Shown here: piece after piece, positions 19,103 to 30,000 of the stretch
Layout of the letters: each line of letters begins with the position of its first letter
How positions within the stretch are numbered: the stretch's first letter is position 1
Assembly: GCA_007695015.1 (NCBI GenBank)
Contig: REEN01000058.1
Span: 47,895-111,894 of the forward strand
DNA length: 64,000 nucleotides
Origin: Marinilabiliales bacterium
GTDB taxonomy: Bacteria; Bacteroidota; Bacteroidia; Bacteroidales; PUMT01
Direction: 5' to 3'
Notes under the pieces: generated by a model
What the model was told of the DNA's origin: nothing
Seen by the model: the letters and a program-made list of their open reading frames with translations, nothing else
Databases searched by the model: none
Program-made: the position numbers and the translations under genes

Positions 19103-20158
19103 TTATGAGTGATTTTTGTGCGATCTTTCATATTCTCCGAGGGCATCAAGAAGAATGTCTGTCTCCTCATGGCTGCCTACTGTAATTCGCAGGCAATTAC
19201 TGCATCCTGTTGCCGAAGAACGGTTTCTCACTATTATGTTTATGTCTACAAGATAACTGTATAGATCTTCGGCATCATCAACCTTAACAAGTATGAAGTT
19301 CGCGTCAGACGGATAGACTTTTTTAACAAAAGAATAATTATTAAGTCTTTCAAAAAGCATTGACCTTGTATCAATAATCCCGGCAACAACCTGATCTTTC
19401 AACCTGCAATCATGCAATGTTCTTACGGCCTCGTCAATTGTGAGTGAATTGACATTGTATGGGGGCTTTATTTTATTAAGAACATCAATTATTTCCCTTC
19501 CGGCGAATGCCATTCCAAGTCTTATCCCTGCCCTCCCCCAGGCCTTGGAAAGCGTACGTAAAACAACCAAATTCGGGATCTTCAGTACATCGTCAATAAA
19601 AGCCTGAGTTCCGGAAAAATCGATATAAGCTTCATCTATAACCAGTATGCCACCGAACCAGTCCAGTATTCCAAGAACTTCACTGCGCATGAAACTATTT
19701 CCGGTAGGATTGTTTGGCGAGCACAGGAATATTATCCTGGTATTGCCATCCGCAACTTCCCTGAGCGCTTCCGTATTCAGAGAAAAATCCTCATTTAATT
19801 GAGCTTTGCGGTATTCAGCCCCATTAATGGCAGCAGCCACCTCATACATTCCATAACTTGGGTCAGGTGCTACAACGTTATCTGTACCGGGCTCACAAAA
19901 TGCCCTCATCAGCAGGTCAATGGCTTCATCGCTCCCGTTCCCGGCAAAAATATTGTCAGCAGGGAGCTGCGTCATATCTGAAATAACTTTTTTAAGATAT
20001 CGCTGTCGCGGATCGGGATACCTGTTCAGGGGACGGAAATAGGGATTCTCATTGGCATCCAGAAATACCGCATTATCACCCTCAAACTCATCGCGGGCTG
20101 ATGAATAAGGTTTAAGCTCCCTGATATTTTTCCTGATCAGTGAATTGACTGATTCCAT
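19103..20158 (-). CDS. hisC: Histidinol-phosphate aminotransferase
   Basis: PLP enzyme that transfers the amino group of glutamate to imidazole acetol phosphate. The Schiff-base lysine is in TLSKAWGRAGIRLG; the PDPSYGMYE and CSPNNPTGN blocks are typical of class II fold-type I aminotransferases of this subgroup. 351 residues, normal length. Its start overlaps the end of hisD by 22 bases, so the two are translationally linked. Confidence 0.96.
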   Translation of the reverse strand: MESVNSLIRKNIRELKPYSSARDEFEGDNAVFLDANENPYFRPLNRYPDPRQRYLKKVISDMTQLPADNIFAGNGSDEAIDLLMRAFCEPGTDNVVAPDPSYGMYEVAAAINGAEYRKAQLNEDFSLNTEALREVADGNTRIIFLCSPNNPTGNSFMRSEVLGILDWFGGILVIDEAYIDFSGTQAFIDDVLKIPNLVVLRTLSKAWGRAGIRLGMAFAGREIIDVLNKIKPPYNVNSLTIDEAVRTLHDCRLKDQVVAGIIDTRSMLFERLNNYSFVKKVYPSDANFILVKVDDAEDLYSYLVDINIIVRNRSSATGCSNCLRITVGSHEETDILLDALGEYERSHKNHS

Positions 20159-21456
20159 GATTCATTGGTTTTATTCATCAGATAATCGAGACGTACCTTT
20201 ACGGCCTGCCTGTGAGCCTCAAGCTCTTCTGCCTGGGCCATAAACTCAATTACGGGTCCGAGGGCCCTTATCCCGTCGGGTGTAATTTCCTGGAAACTGG
20301 TCCGCTTCATAAAAGCACCGGTTCCGACACCGCTCCAGGCCCTTGCAAAACCATTTGTCGGAAGCGTATGGTTGGTACCTGATGCATAGTCTCCCGCACT
20401 CTCCGGCGTGTAGTTTCCAAGAAAAACAGATCCGGCGTTCAATACCCTGTCAGCAAGTTCATTGTAATTTTCAGTTGCAATAATAAGGTGTTCAGGAGCA
20501 TAGGCATTAGTAAAATCCATCAGTTCATCATAGGTGTCAAACAGGAGAATACGGCAATATTTCAGGGCTTCTGATGCTATATCGCGCCTTGGCAGACGGT
20601 TCATAAGGCGCTCAATCTCAATTTTAACCTTTTCAATTATTGTGTTGTCAGTGGTCAACAGCATCACCTGGCTGTCTTCGCCATGTTCAGCCTGGGATAG
20701 GAGATCAGCAGCCACAAAAGAGGAGGGAACGGTATTGTCAGCTATCACGGCAACTTCTGAGGGACCAGCAGGAAGGTCAATAGCAACTCCATAACTTGTT
20801 GCAATCTGCTTCGCCATTGTAACCCATTGGTTTCCAGGACCAAATATCTTGTCAACCCTGGGAATTGTCTCCGTGCCCCATGCCATTGCAGCAACAGCCT
20901 GTGCCCCTCCGGTACGGTAAACAGTGGTTACATTTGAAATTGAGGCTGCATAAAGTATTGCCGGATGGATCTCGCCATTGCCACCTGGAGGCGTGCAGAT
21001 GATTACCTCCCTGCAACCGGCAATATGTGCCGGTATGGCAAGCATCAGGACCGTTGAGAACAACGGGGCTGTGCCACCGGGAATGTACAAACCTACCTTT
21101 TCAATCGGAAGATACTTCATCGTACACTCTACTCCGGGCATGGTGGTAACTTTCACTTCAGCAGGTTTCTGTGCCCTGTGAAAAGCTTCAATGTTACCCG
21201 CTGCCAGCTTTATTGCATCCTTCAGCCGGCCGTCAAGGAGGTCTGCCGACTTCCTGATTTCTTCATCAGCAACCCGCAGATCAGACACCTCAGCACCATC
21301 AAACTGCCGGCTGAATTTTTTAAGCGCATCATCACCTTCACGCTTTACCATGTCCATTATATCCCGGACATCCTTTTCCAGCTTTGAATTGTCAATATGA
21401 GGCCGCCTGCAAAGCTCCTCCCATTGCCCGAAAGGGGGATTGATAAAAATCTCCAT
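20137..21456 (-). CDS. hisD: Histidinol dehydrogenase
   Basis: Zinc- and NAD-dependent enzyme that oxidises histidinol in two steps to histidine, the end of the pathway. 439 residues. The family block GPGNQWVTMAKQ and the acid/base motif AYAPEHLII with its catalytic Glu-His pair are visible; SAGDYASGTNHTLPT near residue 360 carries zinc and substrate ligands. It lies 15 bases after hisG and overlaps hisC by 22 bases. Confidence 0.97.
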   Translation of the reverse strand: MEIFINPPFGQWEELCRRPHIDNSKLEKDVRDIMDMVKREGDDALKKFSRQFDGAEVSDLRVADEEIRKSADLLDGRLKDAIKLAAGNIEAFHRAQKPAEVKVTTMPGVECTMKYLPIEKVGLYIPGGTAPLFSTVLMLAIPAHIAGCREVIICTPPGGNGEIHPAILYAASISNVTTVYRTGGAQAVAAMAWGTETIPRVDKIFGPGNQWVTMAKQIATSYGVAIDLPAGPSEVAVIADNTVPSSFVAADLLSQAEHGEDSQVMLLTTDNTIIEKVKIEIERLMNRLPRRDIASEALKYCRILLFDTYDELMDFTNAYAPEHLIIATENYNELADRVLNAGSVFLGNYTPESAGDYASGTNHTLPTNGFARAWSGVGTGAFMKRTSFQEITPDGIRALGPVIEFMAQAEELEAHRQAVKVRLDYLMNKTNESWNQSIH

Positions 21457-21471
21457 TGCTACAGAATTATA

Positions 21472-22329
21472 TTATACAATCATTTTCTCTATCGGTATGA
21501 CAAGAATGCCCTGGGCACCATACTCACGCAGCTTTCCTATCACCTGCCAGAAATCGTTTTCATTTACTACCGAATGAACAGAACTCCAGCCTTTAAGGGC
21601 CAGTGGCAGGACAGTCGGACTCTTCATGCCCGGTATAGCTTCTATTATCTTATCCAGCTTGTCATCCGGGGCATTAAGCAGGATATACTTGTTGTTTCTT
21701 GATGCCAGTACAGTCCTGAGCCTGAACAAAAACTCCTCCATAATTCCGGCTTTGCGTCCGGCAAGCGCCGGAGAACCAAGTAAAACAGCTTCCGAGTCCA
21801 TTATTCTCTCGACCTCTTTCAACCCGTTGCTCAGAAGAGTGCTTCCTGAGCTGACTATGTCAAATATACCGTCTGCCAGTCCGATCCCGGTTGCAATTTC
21901 CACTGATCCGGCAATTACGTGTATATCGGCCTTTATTCCTTTTTTGTCAAGCCAGCACCTCAGAATATTAGGATAAGAAGTTGCAATTCTCTTTCCTGCG
22001 AAAAACGATGTTCCTTTATAATCAACCGATTTCTGAACGGCCAGCGAAAGCCTGCACCTGGCGAAACCAAGTCTCTCATGGATCTCCAGTGCAACATCCG
22101 ATTCGGCAAAAACATTCTCCCCGACAATGCCGGCGTCTGCTACCCCGTCAGCAATATATTTCGGTATATCATCATCCCGGAGGAACAGGATCTCAACAGG
22201 GAAATTTGATGATGGTGAAATCAGTTTCCGAGAACCGTTTCCCAGGTTTATCCCTGCTTCAGATATGATTTCCAGCGATTTCTCACTTAACCTTCCTGAT
22301 TTTTGAATTGCGATTTTTAGCTTTTCCAT
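21472..22329 (-). CDS. hisG: ATP phosphoribosyltransferase, long form
   Basis: First committed enzyme of histidine synthesis: joins ATP and PRPP. At 285 residues it is the long, self-contained form: two catalytic lobes plus a C-terminal ACT-like domain (about residues 215-285) that binds histidine for feedback inhibition, so no HisZ is needed. The motif DGIFDIVSSGSTLLSNGL forms the PRPP loop. First structural gene of the operon; the attenuator and His-rich leader peptide lie directly upstream on the same strand. Confidence 0.96.
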   Translation of the reverse strand: MEKLKIAIQKSGRLSEKSLEIISEAGINLGNGSRKLISPSSNFPVEILFLRDDDIPKYIADGVADAGIVGENVFAESDVALEIHERLGFARCRLSLAVQKSVDYKGTSFFAGKRIATSYPNILRCWLDKKGIKADIHVIAGSVEIATGIGLADGIFDIVSSGSTLLSNGLKEVERIMDSEAVLLGSPALAGRKAGIMEEFLFRLRTVLASRNNKYILLNAPDDKLDKIIEAIPGMKSPTVLPLALKGWSSVHSVVNENDFWQVIGKLREYGAQGILVIPIEKMIV

Positions 22330-22352
22330 AAATTTATCTGACTAATATTAAT

Positions 22353-22383
22353 AAAAAAAAGGCCTGCAAACAGTATGCAGACC
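22353..22383 (-). terminator. his operon attenuator (rho-independent terminator)
   Basis: On the minus strand, GGTCTGCA (22383-22376) pairs with TGCAGGCC (22368-22361) as an 8-bp stem with one G-T pair and a 7-base loop, followed directly by eight T (22360-22353). It lies between the leader peptide and hisG, so transcription stops before the operon when it forms. Its 5' arm is also the target of an antiterminator sequence. Confidence 0.9.
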
Positions 22384-22424
22384 TTTTAAAGTATATCTTT
22401 ACGCCTGGCGGCAATTCTGCATAC
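22373..22424 (-). promoter_or_regulatory. his antiterminator pairing
   Basis: Directly after the leader stop codon the minus strand reads GTATGCAGA (22424-22416), the exact reverse complement of TCTGCATAC (22381-22373), which overlaps the 5' arm of the terminator. Forming this 9-bp pair would prevent termination. A third segment, CTGCAT at 22457-22452, inside the Leu-His codons of the leader, can pair with ATGCAG of the first segment and so free the terminator. These are the three alternative pairings (1:2, 2:3, 3:4) of classical amino-acid attenuation. Confidence 0.85.
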
Positions 22425-22484
22425 CTATTCAACATCACAATGATGATGATAATGCAGGAAAGCCGTCATTGAATTAATGGTCAT
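22425..22484 (-). CDS. hisL: Histidine operon leader peptide
   Basis: A 19-codon open frame, ATG at 22484 to TAG at 22427-22425, reading MTINSMTAFLHYHHHCDVE. Four of five consecutive codons are histidine (all CAT). The stop codon touches the first base of the antiterminator segment. A ribosome starved of His-tRNA would stall over the CAT run, masking segment 1 and allowing the antiterminator; a ribosome that reaches the stop would cover segment 2 and allow termination. The peptide itself probably has no other role. A second in-frame ATG at 22469 could also be used. No enteric hisL homology is implied by the symbol, only the same role. Confidence 0.85.
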   Translation of the reverse strand: MTINSMTAFLHYHHHCDVE

Positions 22485-22549
22485 ATCAATATTATTTCTG
22501 CATGCAATATTATATATTTATTTCATAAAAAAGATATAATTCTTAAAAA

Positions 22550-23386
22550 ATGTCAGAAAAAGGGTATATAACCTCTGAGAAGATAAGTATAAGAGAACTG
22601 GCCAAAACCAGCGAATCCCCACTCCTCCAGCGGATGCCCGGTGTTGTATTCAAATTGATTGAAAAAATAATAATGCAGGATGAGATCAACAGGATAATTG
22701 ATGAATACCGGGATTATAAGGGAGTTGATTTCCTGCCAGTTATGCTTGAAGATATAAACATACGCCCTGTTATAAAGGGAATTGAAAATTTACCCGGTAA
22801 TGGCCGGTGTTTTTTCGTTGCCAACCACCCATACGGGGTAGCTGACGGCTTGCTCATAACGTGGCTGGTGTCTTCCAGGTATGGTGACCTAAGGGCAATA
22901 GGAAATGATGTCTTTATGCTTATCCCACAGTTAAGGCCTCTTATAGCTGCAGTAGATGTATTTGGCAGGAGCAGCTACAGGGAATATATCCGCGAGCTGG
23001 ACAAGGTATACAAATCTGACATACCCATTACACATTTTCCTGCCGGCTTGGTTTCCAGATACACAAATTTCAGGGTTCAGGACAGCATGTGGCATAAAAG
23101 CTTTATCACAAAGGCAATTGAATGCAAACGGGATATTGTACCCCTGTACTTCCCCGGAAGGAATTCATTTATTTTTTACCTAATCAGCTTTCTGAGAAAT
23201 CTGTTTTTTATAAAGGTCAATCTTGAACTGTCACTTCTACCGAGAGAATTCTTCAATAAGAGAAACAAGAGCCTTGAGGTCATAATCAGGAAACCGATTT
23301 CCTGGAAAATATTTGACAAATCAAAAACTCCCCAGGAATGGGCCGGATGGGTCAGGGAACAGACTTATAAGCCTGATTACTATTAA
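22550..23386 (+). CDS. Lysophospholipid acyltransferase-like protein
   Basis: 278 residues, PlsC/LPLAT-like. The motif NHPYGVADG near residue 96 corresponds to the NHx(4-5)D catalytic block, and THFPAGLVSR matches the substrate-binding FPEG-type block. This variant (NHPxG, HFPAG) is typical of Bacteroidota acyltransferases of the putative-hemolysin group, which make amino-acid-linked or phospho-lipids; the acceptor cannot be told from the sequence. One hydrophobic stretch near 205-220 (FIFYLISFLRNLFFI) suggests membrane association. It is transcribed away from the his operon and shares a 65-base AT-rich promoter gap with the leader peptide. Confidence 0.78.
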   Translation: MSEKGYITSEKISIRELAKTSESPLLQRMPGVVFKLIEKIIMQDEINRIIDEYRDYKGVDFLPVMLEDINIRPVIKGIENLPGNGRCFFVANHPYGVADGLLITWLVSSRYGDLRAIGNDVFMLIPQLRPLIAAVDVFGRSSYREYIRELDKVYKSDIPITHFPAGLVSRYTNFRVQDSMWHKSFITKAIECKRDIVPLYFPGRNSFIFYLISFLRNLFFIKVNLELSLLPREFFNKRNKSLEVIIRKPISWKIFDKSKTPQEWAGWVREQTYKPDYY

Positions 23387-23474
23387 CAGTCTGCGTGTAA
23401 TGCTTCTCCGGCAATAATTGTGTGAACCATAACAATTATTAATTGTTCATAAAGTGGGTAAAATCTCCATAAAG

Positions 23475-25697
23475 ATGAACATGAAAAAGGAAACATGGAT
23501 GGTAGATGGTATGTCGTGTGCATCATGTGCGGCAAATGTGGGAAATCTACTGCAAAAAGAGAAAGGTGTGCGGTTCGCAGATGTTAACCTTGCAACAGGT
23601 ACAGTTATAGTTGAGTATGATAACCGCAACACTGGTTTCAGCCGGCTTGACGCGATTCTGAGAAAATCAGGATATGGACTTTCGGTAAGGGAGCAAATCT
23701 CAGACGACGGAACCGGCACACAGGAAAAGGAAAGACTCTCCGGGCTCCGGAATAAGGTAGCTGCATCGGCAATACTTACTTTACCGGTTTTCATATACGG
23801 TATGTTTTTTATGCATGCAACAGGTGCCAACCCGATAATGATGGCTTTTTCAACGCCGGTAATCATATACCTGGGGCGGGAATTCTTCATAAATGCCTGG
23901 AAAAAAGCCATGAACCGGCAGGCAAACATGGACACCCTTGTTGCAGTCGGCACAGGTTCAGCCTACCTTTTCAGTGTTTTTAATACGCTGTTCCCCGGGT
24001 ATCTCCTCTCCAGGGGACATCAGCCATATGTATATTTTGAAGCCGCAGCAGTTATAATAACACTGATTTTGCTCGGCAGATATCTCGAGGGGAAGGCAAA
24101 ATCAAAAACATCAGCTTCCATCAGAAAGCTGATAGGGCTTCAGCCGCAGAATGCAAGGATAATTGTTGATGGGAAAATCAAGGATATACCTGCAGATATG
24201 GTTGTCCCGGGTAATATTATCCTGGTAAGGCCTGGCGAAAAGATACCGGTAGACGGGACGGTAACTGAAGGGACAGCATGGGTTGACGAAAGCATGATTA
24301 CCGGAGAGTCAATGCCAGTTGAAAAGAACAAGGGTGACAAGGTTATAGGTTCAACAATAAACGGATCGGGAAGTTTCTATTTCAGGGCCGAAAAAGTCGG
24401 ATCAGAAACAATGATTGCCCGTATAATAAGAATGGTTGAAGAGGCACAAGGAAGCAAAGCCGGTATTCAAAGGGTGGCTGACAGGTTTGCAGGGATCTTC
24501 GTCCCGACAGTTATAGTTGTCGCAATAATAAATTTTGCATTGTGGTATTTTTTAGGGCCTCACCCCTCTCTGACTTATGCAGTAGTCACATCCGTATCCG
24601 TTCTTATTATTGCCTGCCCGTGTGCACTCGGACTAGCAACCCCAACTGCCCTGATGGTGGGGATTGGCAGGGGGGCTGACATGGGGATTCTTGTACGCGA
24701 TGCTCAAAGCCTTGAAACGGCAAAGAGGATCGACACCATTATCCTGGACAAAACCGGCACCCTTACAGTCGGCAAACCTGTGGTCACAGATACTGCAACC
24801 GTTGTTGAACCAGGCATGGATAAAGTCCATGAAGAAGTGTTGCTTGGCGCTGAAAACAGGTCTGAACATCCACTCGGACTTGCGATTGTAATGCATCTGT
24901 CAGAAAAAGGCCTGGAACCTGATAATCCTGATAAGTTTGTCAGTATCACAGGCCGGGGAATTGAATTCACAAAGGGAGCCAATAATTACCTTGCGGGAAG
25001 TCTCAGATATATGGAAGCTGCCGGGGTTGAAATACCTGATATGATAAGAGAAAAAGCCTCCGGATTTGAATATGAAGGGAAAACACCCGTATATTTTTCT
25101 GTCAACAAAAGGGTGCTGTTTCTGTATGCGGTATCTGACAGTTTGCGTCAATCTGCCGGCGATGCCGTAACCAGGCTTAAAAGGATGGGGCTTGATGTTC
25201 ACATGCTCACGGGAGACAATGAGGCAACTGCACGTGCAATTGCCAGCGCGGCAGGTATTGAAAAATATGTTGCCAATGCCCTGCCGGATGACAAACTCAG
25301 ATATGTTGAGAACCTTCAAAAACAGGGCCGTGTTGTAGCTATGGTCGGAGATGGTATAAATGATTCTCCTGCACTGACCAGGGCCGATCTCGGAATTGCA
25401 ATGGGCTCAGGAACAGATATTGCTATGGAAAGTGCCGGGATAACAATAGTTAAGGGAGATATAGACAAGATCGTTGCTGCCATCAGGCTGTCCTTTGCAA
25501 CAGAGCGTACAATAAGGCAAAACCTTTTTTGGGCATTTATCTATAACACATTAGGCATTCCTGTTGCCGCAGGTGTACTCTATCCTTTTACAGGATACCT
25601 TTTAAATCCAATGCTGGCCGGAGCAGCCATGGCTTTCAGCTCGGTATCGGTGTTGAGCAACAGCCTGCGGCTCAAAAGAAAGAATATTTCAAGCTAA
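23475..25697 (+). CDS. copA: Copper-translocating P-type ATPase
   Basis: P1B-type ATPase that pumps Cu(+) out of the cytoplasm. 740 residues from the ATG at 23475; GTG at 23454 and ATG at 23481 are alternatives. Order: one N-terminal heavy-metal domain with GMSCASC, two extra leading helices, actuator TGES, ion channel CPCALGL, phosphorylation DKTGT, nucleotide-binding EHPLG, and hinge GDGINDSP. The CPC motif with a single HMA domain fits subtype P1B-1 (Cu/Ag). No copper regulator or chaperone gene adjoins it. A 271-base gap with no clear element follows before the RND genes. Confidence 0.92.
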   Translation: MNMKKETWMVDGMSCASCAANVGNLLQKEKGVRFADVNLATGTVIVEYDNRNTGFSRLDAILRKSGYGLSVREQISDDGTGTQEKERLSGLRNKVAASAILTLPVFIYGMFFMHATGANPIMMAFSTPVIIYLGREFFINAWKKAMNRQANMDTLVAVGTGSAYLFSVFNTLFPGYLLSRGHQPYVYFEAAAVIITLILLGRYLEGKAKSKTSASIRKLIGLQPQNARIIVDGKIKDIPADMVVPGNIILVRPGEKIPVDGTVTEGTAWVDESMITGESMPVEKNKGDKVIGSTINGSGSFYFRAEKVGSETMIARIIRMVEEAQGSKAGIQRVADRFAGIFVPTVIVVAIINFALWYFLGPHPSLTYAVVTSVSVLIIACPCALGLATPTALMVGIGRGADMGILVRDAQSLETAKRIDTIILDKTGTLTVGKPVVTDTATVVEPGMDKVHEEVLLGAENRSEHPLGLAIVMHLSEKGLEPDNPDKFVSITGRGIEFTKGANNYLAGSLRYMEAAGVEIPDMIREKASGFEYEGKTPVYFSVNKRVLFLYAVSDSLRQSAGDAVTRLKRMGLDVHMLTGDNEATARAIASAAGIEKYVANALPDDKLRYVENLQKQGRVVAMVGDGINDSPALTRADLGIAMGSGTDIAMESAGITIVKGDIDKIVAAIRLSFATERTIRQNLFWAFIYNTLGIPVAAGVLYPFTGYLLNPMLAGAAMAFSSVSVLSNSLRLKRKNISS

Positions 25698-25968
25698 CCA
25701 GCTGCATACCAAGTCAAAATCAGCAATAACCTTTAACATTATTTATGAATATTTGTATTCCCGGTATATAACTGGATTTCTGTGCATTAATTCTGCATGG
25801 ATAATGATGGGTCCCTCAGCATTAAACATTGAAGTGAGTTAAAACGTTATTTACACCAGCTAATGTTAATTTTACCCGCAATTTAGCGTATCTGAGGATA
25901 TTATTAATCCAGCTATCTTCCCGGTAATCTTACGGGTTAATGAATTATGCAAACCTAAAGAAGTTATC

Positions 25969-27069
25969 ATGACATCCAGGAAAAAAGTCAGGGTACTGTT
26001 TTACACAGTTATAACCATTGCGGTGCTTGGAATTATTGCATATCCCAAGGTCAGGCCATTACTTGCCGGCAACAGCAACTCCCCGCAGGGAAATCCCGGC
26101 CAGCAAAGGGGGCCACAGGCTCTTAATGTACAGGGAATGGTGATAACACCCCAACACATGAGTGAACTGATCAACAGTACCGGGACCCTGTTATCTGATG
26201 AGGAAGCCGATCTTGCATTTGAAACAGCCGGAAGAATTGTAGGTATCTTTTTCGATGAAGGCACCCGGGTGAGGAAAGGGGACCTGATGGCCAAGATCAA
26301 CGACAGGCCGCTGCAGGCTCAATTGCAACGGCTTACGGCACAGAAGAGACTTGTTGAAGAGCGGGAATTCCGCCAGAGAAGCCTCCTTGAACGTGATGCC
26401 ATAAGCCAGGAAAGCTATGACCAGGTTGCAACCGAACTCCAGGTAATTGAAGCAGATATATCATTACTTGAGGCAAGAATTGCTGAAACTGAATTAAGAG
26501 CGCCTTTTGACGGCATAGTGGGACTTCGTTACCTTAGTGAAGGCAGCTATGTTACACCGAATATAAAAATTGCCCGGCTGGTAAAGAATCAGCCCATTAA
26601 AATCGAATTTTCTGTTCCTGAACGCTATTCGGGCCAGATTACCGAAGGGTTCCCGATAAACTTCCGCATGGACGGCATAGCCAATACTTTCAATGCCAGG
26701 GTTTATGCTGTTGAGCCGAAGATTGATATAAGAACCCGGACAATCAGCGTGAGGGCATTATATCCAAATACAAATGAAGAGCTTTCACCAGGCAGGTTTG
26801 CCCAGATTAATCTCCAGCTATCAGAGATAAACGATGCTGTGGCAATCCCGACAGAGGCTGTAATTCCCGAGATGGAGGGCGAAAGGGTCTTCGTTTACCG
26901 TTCGGGCAGGGCGCAGTCAGTTAATATAAATACCGGATTGCGGACAGAATCACATATACAGGTGATTGGCGGACTGGAGTTCGGAGATACACTACTGACC
27001 ACGGGAGTTATGCAATTGCGTCCCGGTATGCCTGTAGATATATACTTATTTCAGGAAAACGGAAACTAA
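25969..27069 (+). CDS. RND efflux periplasmic adaptor subunit
   Basis: Membrane-fusion protein linking the inner-membrane pump to the outer-membrane channel. 366 residues: an N-terminal membrane anchor (about 8-25), a lipoyl/barrel-sandwich half motif around GRIVGIFFDEGTRVRKGD, a coiled-coil hairpin (about 110-165), the second lipoyl half at LRAPFDGIVGL, then beta-barrel and membrane-proximal domains. First gene of a three-gene efflux operon; the pump gene starts 13 bases after its stop. Confidence 0.93.
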   Translation: MTSRKKVRVLFYTVITIAVLGIIAYPKVRPLLAGNSNSPQGNPGQQRGPQALNVQGMVITPQHMSELINSTGTLLSDEEADLAFETAGRIVGIFFDEGTRVRKGDLMAKINDRPLQAQLQRLTAQKRLVEEREFRQRSLLERDAISQESYDQVATELQVIEADISLLEARIAETELRAPFDGIVGLRYLSEGSYVTPNIKIARLVKNQPIKIEFSVPERYSGQITEGFPINFRMDGIANTFNARVYAVEPKIDIRTRTISVRALYPNTNEELSPGRFAQINLQLSEINDAVAIPTEAVIPEMEGERVFVYRSGRAQSVNINTGLRTESHIQVIGGLEFGDTLLTTGVMQLRPGMPVDIYLFQENGN

Positions 27070-27081
27070 TAATAAATAGTC

Positions 27082-30000
27082 ATGAGCCTGTCTTCAATAA
27101 GCATAAAAAGACCTGTGCTGGCATCGGTATTCACCATCCTGATAATACTGTTCGGGGCAATAGGTATGACTTTTCTTGGGGTCCGGGAATTTCCCAGTGT
27201 AGACCCTCCCATTATCAATGTAAGGGCATCTTACCCGGGAGCCAACTCCGATGTTATCGAAACTCAGATTACGGAACCCCTGGAACAGTCCATTAACGCC
27301 GTGCCGGGCATCAGGTCCCTTACCAGCGTCAGCCGGCAGGGCAGCAGTAATATCACTGTCGAGTTCGAGCTAAGTGTCGATATGGAAACTGCTGCAAATG
27401 ATGTACGTGACAAGGTAGCCCAGGCGCAGAGACTCCTTCCAAGAGATGCTGATCCGCCTATTGTCTCCAAGGCAGATGCAGACGCAAGCCCTATAATGCT
27501 TATCACTGTCATGAGTGCAGAAAGATCATTGCTTCAGTTGTCAGAAATTGCTGATCTGACAATAAAAGAGCAGTTGCAGACAATTGACGGAGTAAGTGCC
27601 GTGATGATATGGGGTGAAAAAAGGTATGCAATGAGGTTATGGCTGGATCCCGCCAAGCTTGCAGGCTACGGACTCACTCCCCTCGATGTCAGGAATGCGA
27701 TTGCCCGCGAAAATGTTGAGCTTCCGGCCGGGAGGATTGAAGGTAATACTACTGAGTTGTCAATCAGGACTCTCGGACTAATGACGACCCCCAGGGAGTT
27801 CAATGATATGATCGTTTACCAGTCCGGCGACCAGATAGTGCGGTTTTCAGATGTCGGAAGGGCCGAACTTGGTCCCGAAGATATCAGGGGAATTATGAAA
27901 AGAAACGGCATTCCCTCAATTGCAACGGTCATAATACCGCAACCGGGGTCAAATCATATTGATATTGCCGACGAGGTGTACAGAAGACTTGCAATGATGG
28001 AAAGGGACCTACCCGATGATGTTGTGGTTGAGATAGGTTTTGACAACACCGAATTTATACGGTCATCAATTGCTGAAGTGCGGAATACCATATTTATTGC
28101 GTTTTTCCTTGTTGTAGTGGTGATATTTTTCTTTCTCAGGGACTGGCGTACCACGCTGATACCCATACTGGTTATCCCGGTGTCTCTTATAGGATCATTC
28201 TTTATTATGTACCTGGCGGGGTTCACCATCAATGTGCTGACACTTTTGGCTATAGTTCTTGCGATCGGTCTTGTGGTTGATGATGCCATTGTAATGATGG
28301 AGAATATTTACGTCAAGATAGAAAAGGGCATGGCCCCTGTGCAGGCAGGGCTTGAAGGATCAAAAGAGATATTTTTTGCCATCGTTGCAACCACCATTAC
28401 GCTTATTGCAGTGTTCTTTCCGATAGTTTTCATGGAGGGTATGACGGGAAGGCTTTTCCGCGAATTCAGTATTGTAATTGCAGGAGCCGTCGCAATATCA
28501 TCGTTTGCTGCACTCTCTTTCACCCCGATGCTGGCAACCAAGATTCTTAAACCCAGGAAAAAGAAACATGGCTGGTTCTACCAGAAAACCGAGACGTTCT
28601 TTATACATCTCAATAACTCCTACAGGAATTCACTTGAGAAATTTCTTGCAAGACGGGCATATACTTTTGCAATCATAGGGGGAGCACTGGTCCTTATTGT
28701 TCTCTTCTGGTCAGTCATCCCTGCCGAGATGGCACCTCTTGAGGACCGCTCAAGGATAAGTATGAATGTCTCTACCCCTGAAGGGGCTACGTATGAATTT
28801 GCCTACGATTATATAGAAGATCTCGCAGCAATGGTTAGTGAGGTTGTGGATGAAGATGAAATAGAGGCAATACAGGCTATGACCAGGGGCAGCGGAGGTT
28901 TTGTCTGGATTGTGCTGGTCCCGGCTTCAGAGCGCAGCCGTTCACAGATGCAGATAGCAGCTCAAATTTCAGCTGAAGCCAGGAATCATACCAGGGCTAT
29001 GGCCAGGGTAATGCAGCAATCCACTTTCGGTGGCAGGCGGGCCGGAATGCCTATACAGTACGTTCTGCAGGCCACAAATATTGAGAACCTGAGGGAGGTT
29101 CTGCCGGAATTCATGGACCGGGTTAATGAAAGCCCCGCATTTCAGATGGCTGATGTAAATCTGAAATTCACCAGGCCTGAATTGAGAATCCATATAAACA
29201 GGGAAAAGGCAGCACTGATGGGGGTCTCTACGCAAAATATCGGCCAGACCCTGCAACTTGCATTGAGCGGGCAAAGATTCGGATATTTTTTTATGAATGG
29301 CAAGCAATATCAGATCCTGGGTGAAATGGAAAGAGACAACCGCAACAAACCCCTTGATATTAAGTCGCTTTATGTGAGGAACAACACTGGTGAAATGGTT
29401 CAGCTTGACAATCTTGTCACCCTTGAGGAGCAGACTGCCCCACCCCAGCTTTTCCGTTATAACAGGTTCGTATCAGCAACAGTCTCTGCAGGTCTGGCTG
29501 ATGGATGGGCGATTGGCCAGGGACTGGAAGAGATGGACCGCATAGCAACAGAAGTTCTGGATGATACTTTCCGTACCGCGCTTGCTGGAGATTCCAAAGA
29601 TTTCAGTGAAAGTGCATCCAGCCTGATGTTTGCCTTTCTCCTGGCCCTGGTCCTGATATTCCTTGTGCTGTCGGCCCAGTTTGAAAGTTTCAAAGACCCG
29701 CTTATAGTTATGATGACAGTGCCGCTGGCGCTAACCGGAGCTCTGTTTTTCATGTGGTATTTCAACATTACCCTTAACATATTCAGTCAGATCGGCATCA
29801 TTATGCTGATAGGCCTGGTATCCAAAAACGGTATACTGCTGGTAGAATTTGCCAACCAGAGAAAGCGTGCCGGAATGAACAAAATGGAGGCAATCAAGTT
29901 TGCCGCAGCTGCAAGGTTCAGGCCGATCCTCATGGTGAGCATATCGACCATACTGGGTATATTGCCGCTTACATTCGGATTCGGTGAAGGAGCACAGAGC

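Noticed and set aside
22485..22549. Promoter of the his leader (TAATATTG on the minus strand)
   Set aside because: One mismatch to the -7 box in AT-rich sequence and no -33 element, so it is not firm enough to list.
25698..25968. 271-base gap between copA and the efflux operon
   Set aside because: No hairpin, small gene or clear promoter box found; it probably holds only the efflux promoter.
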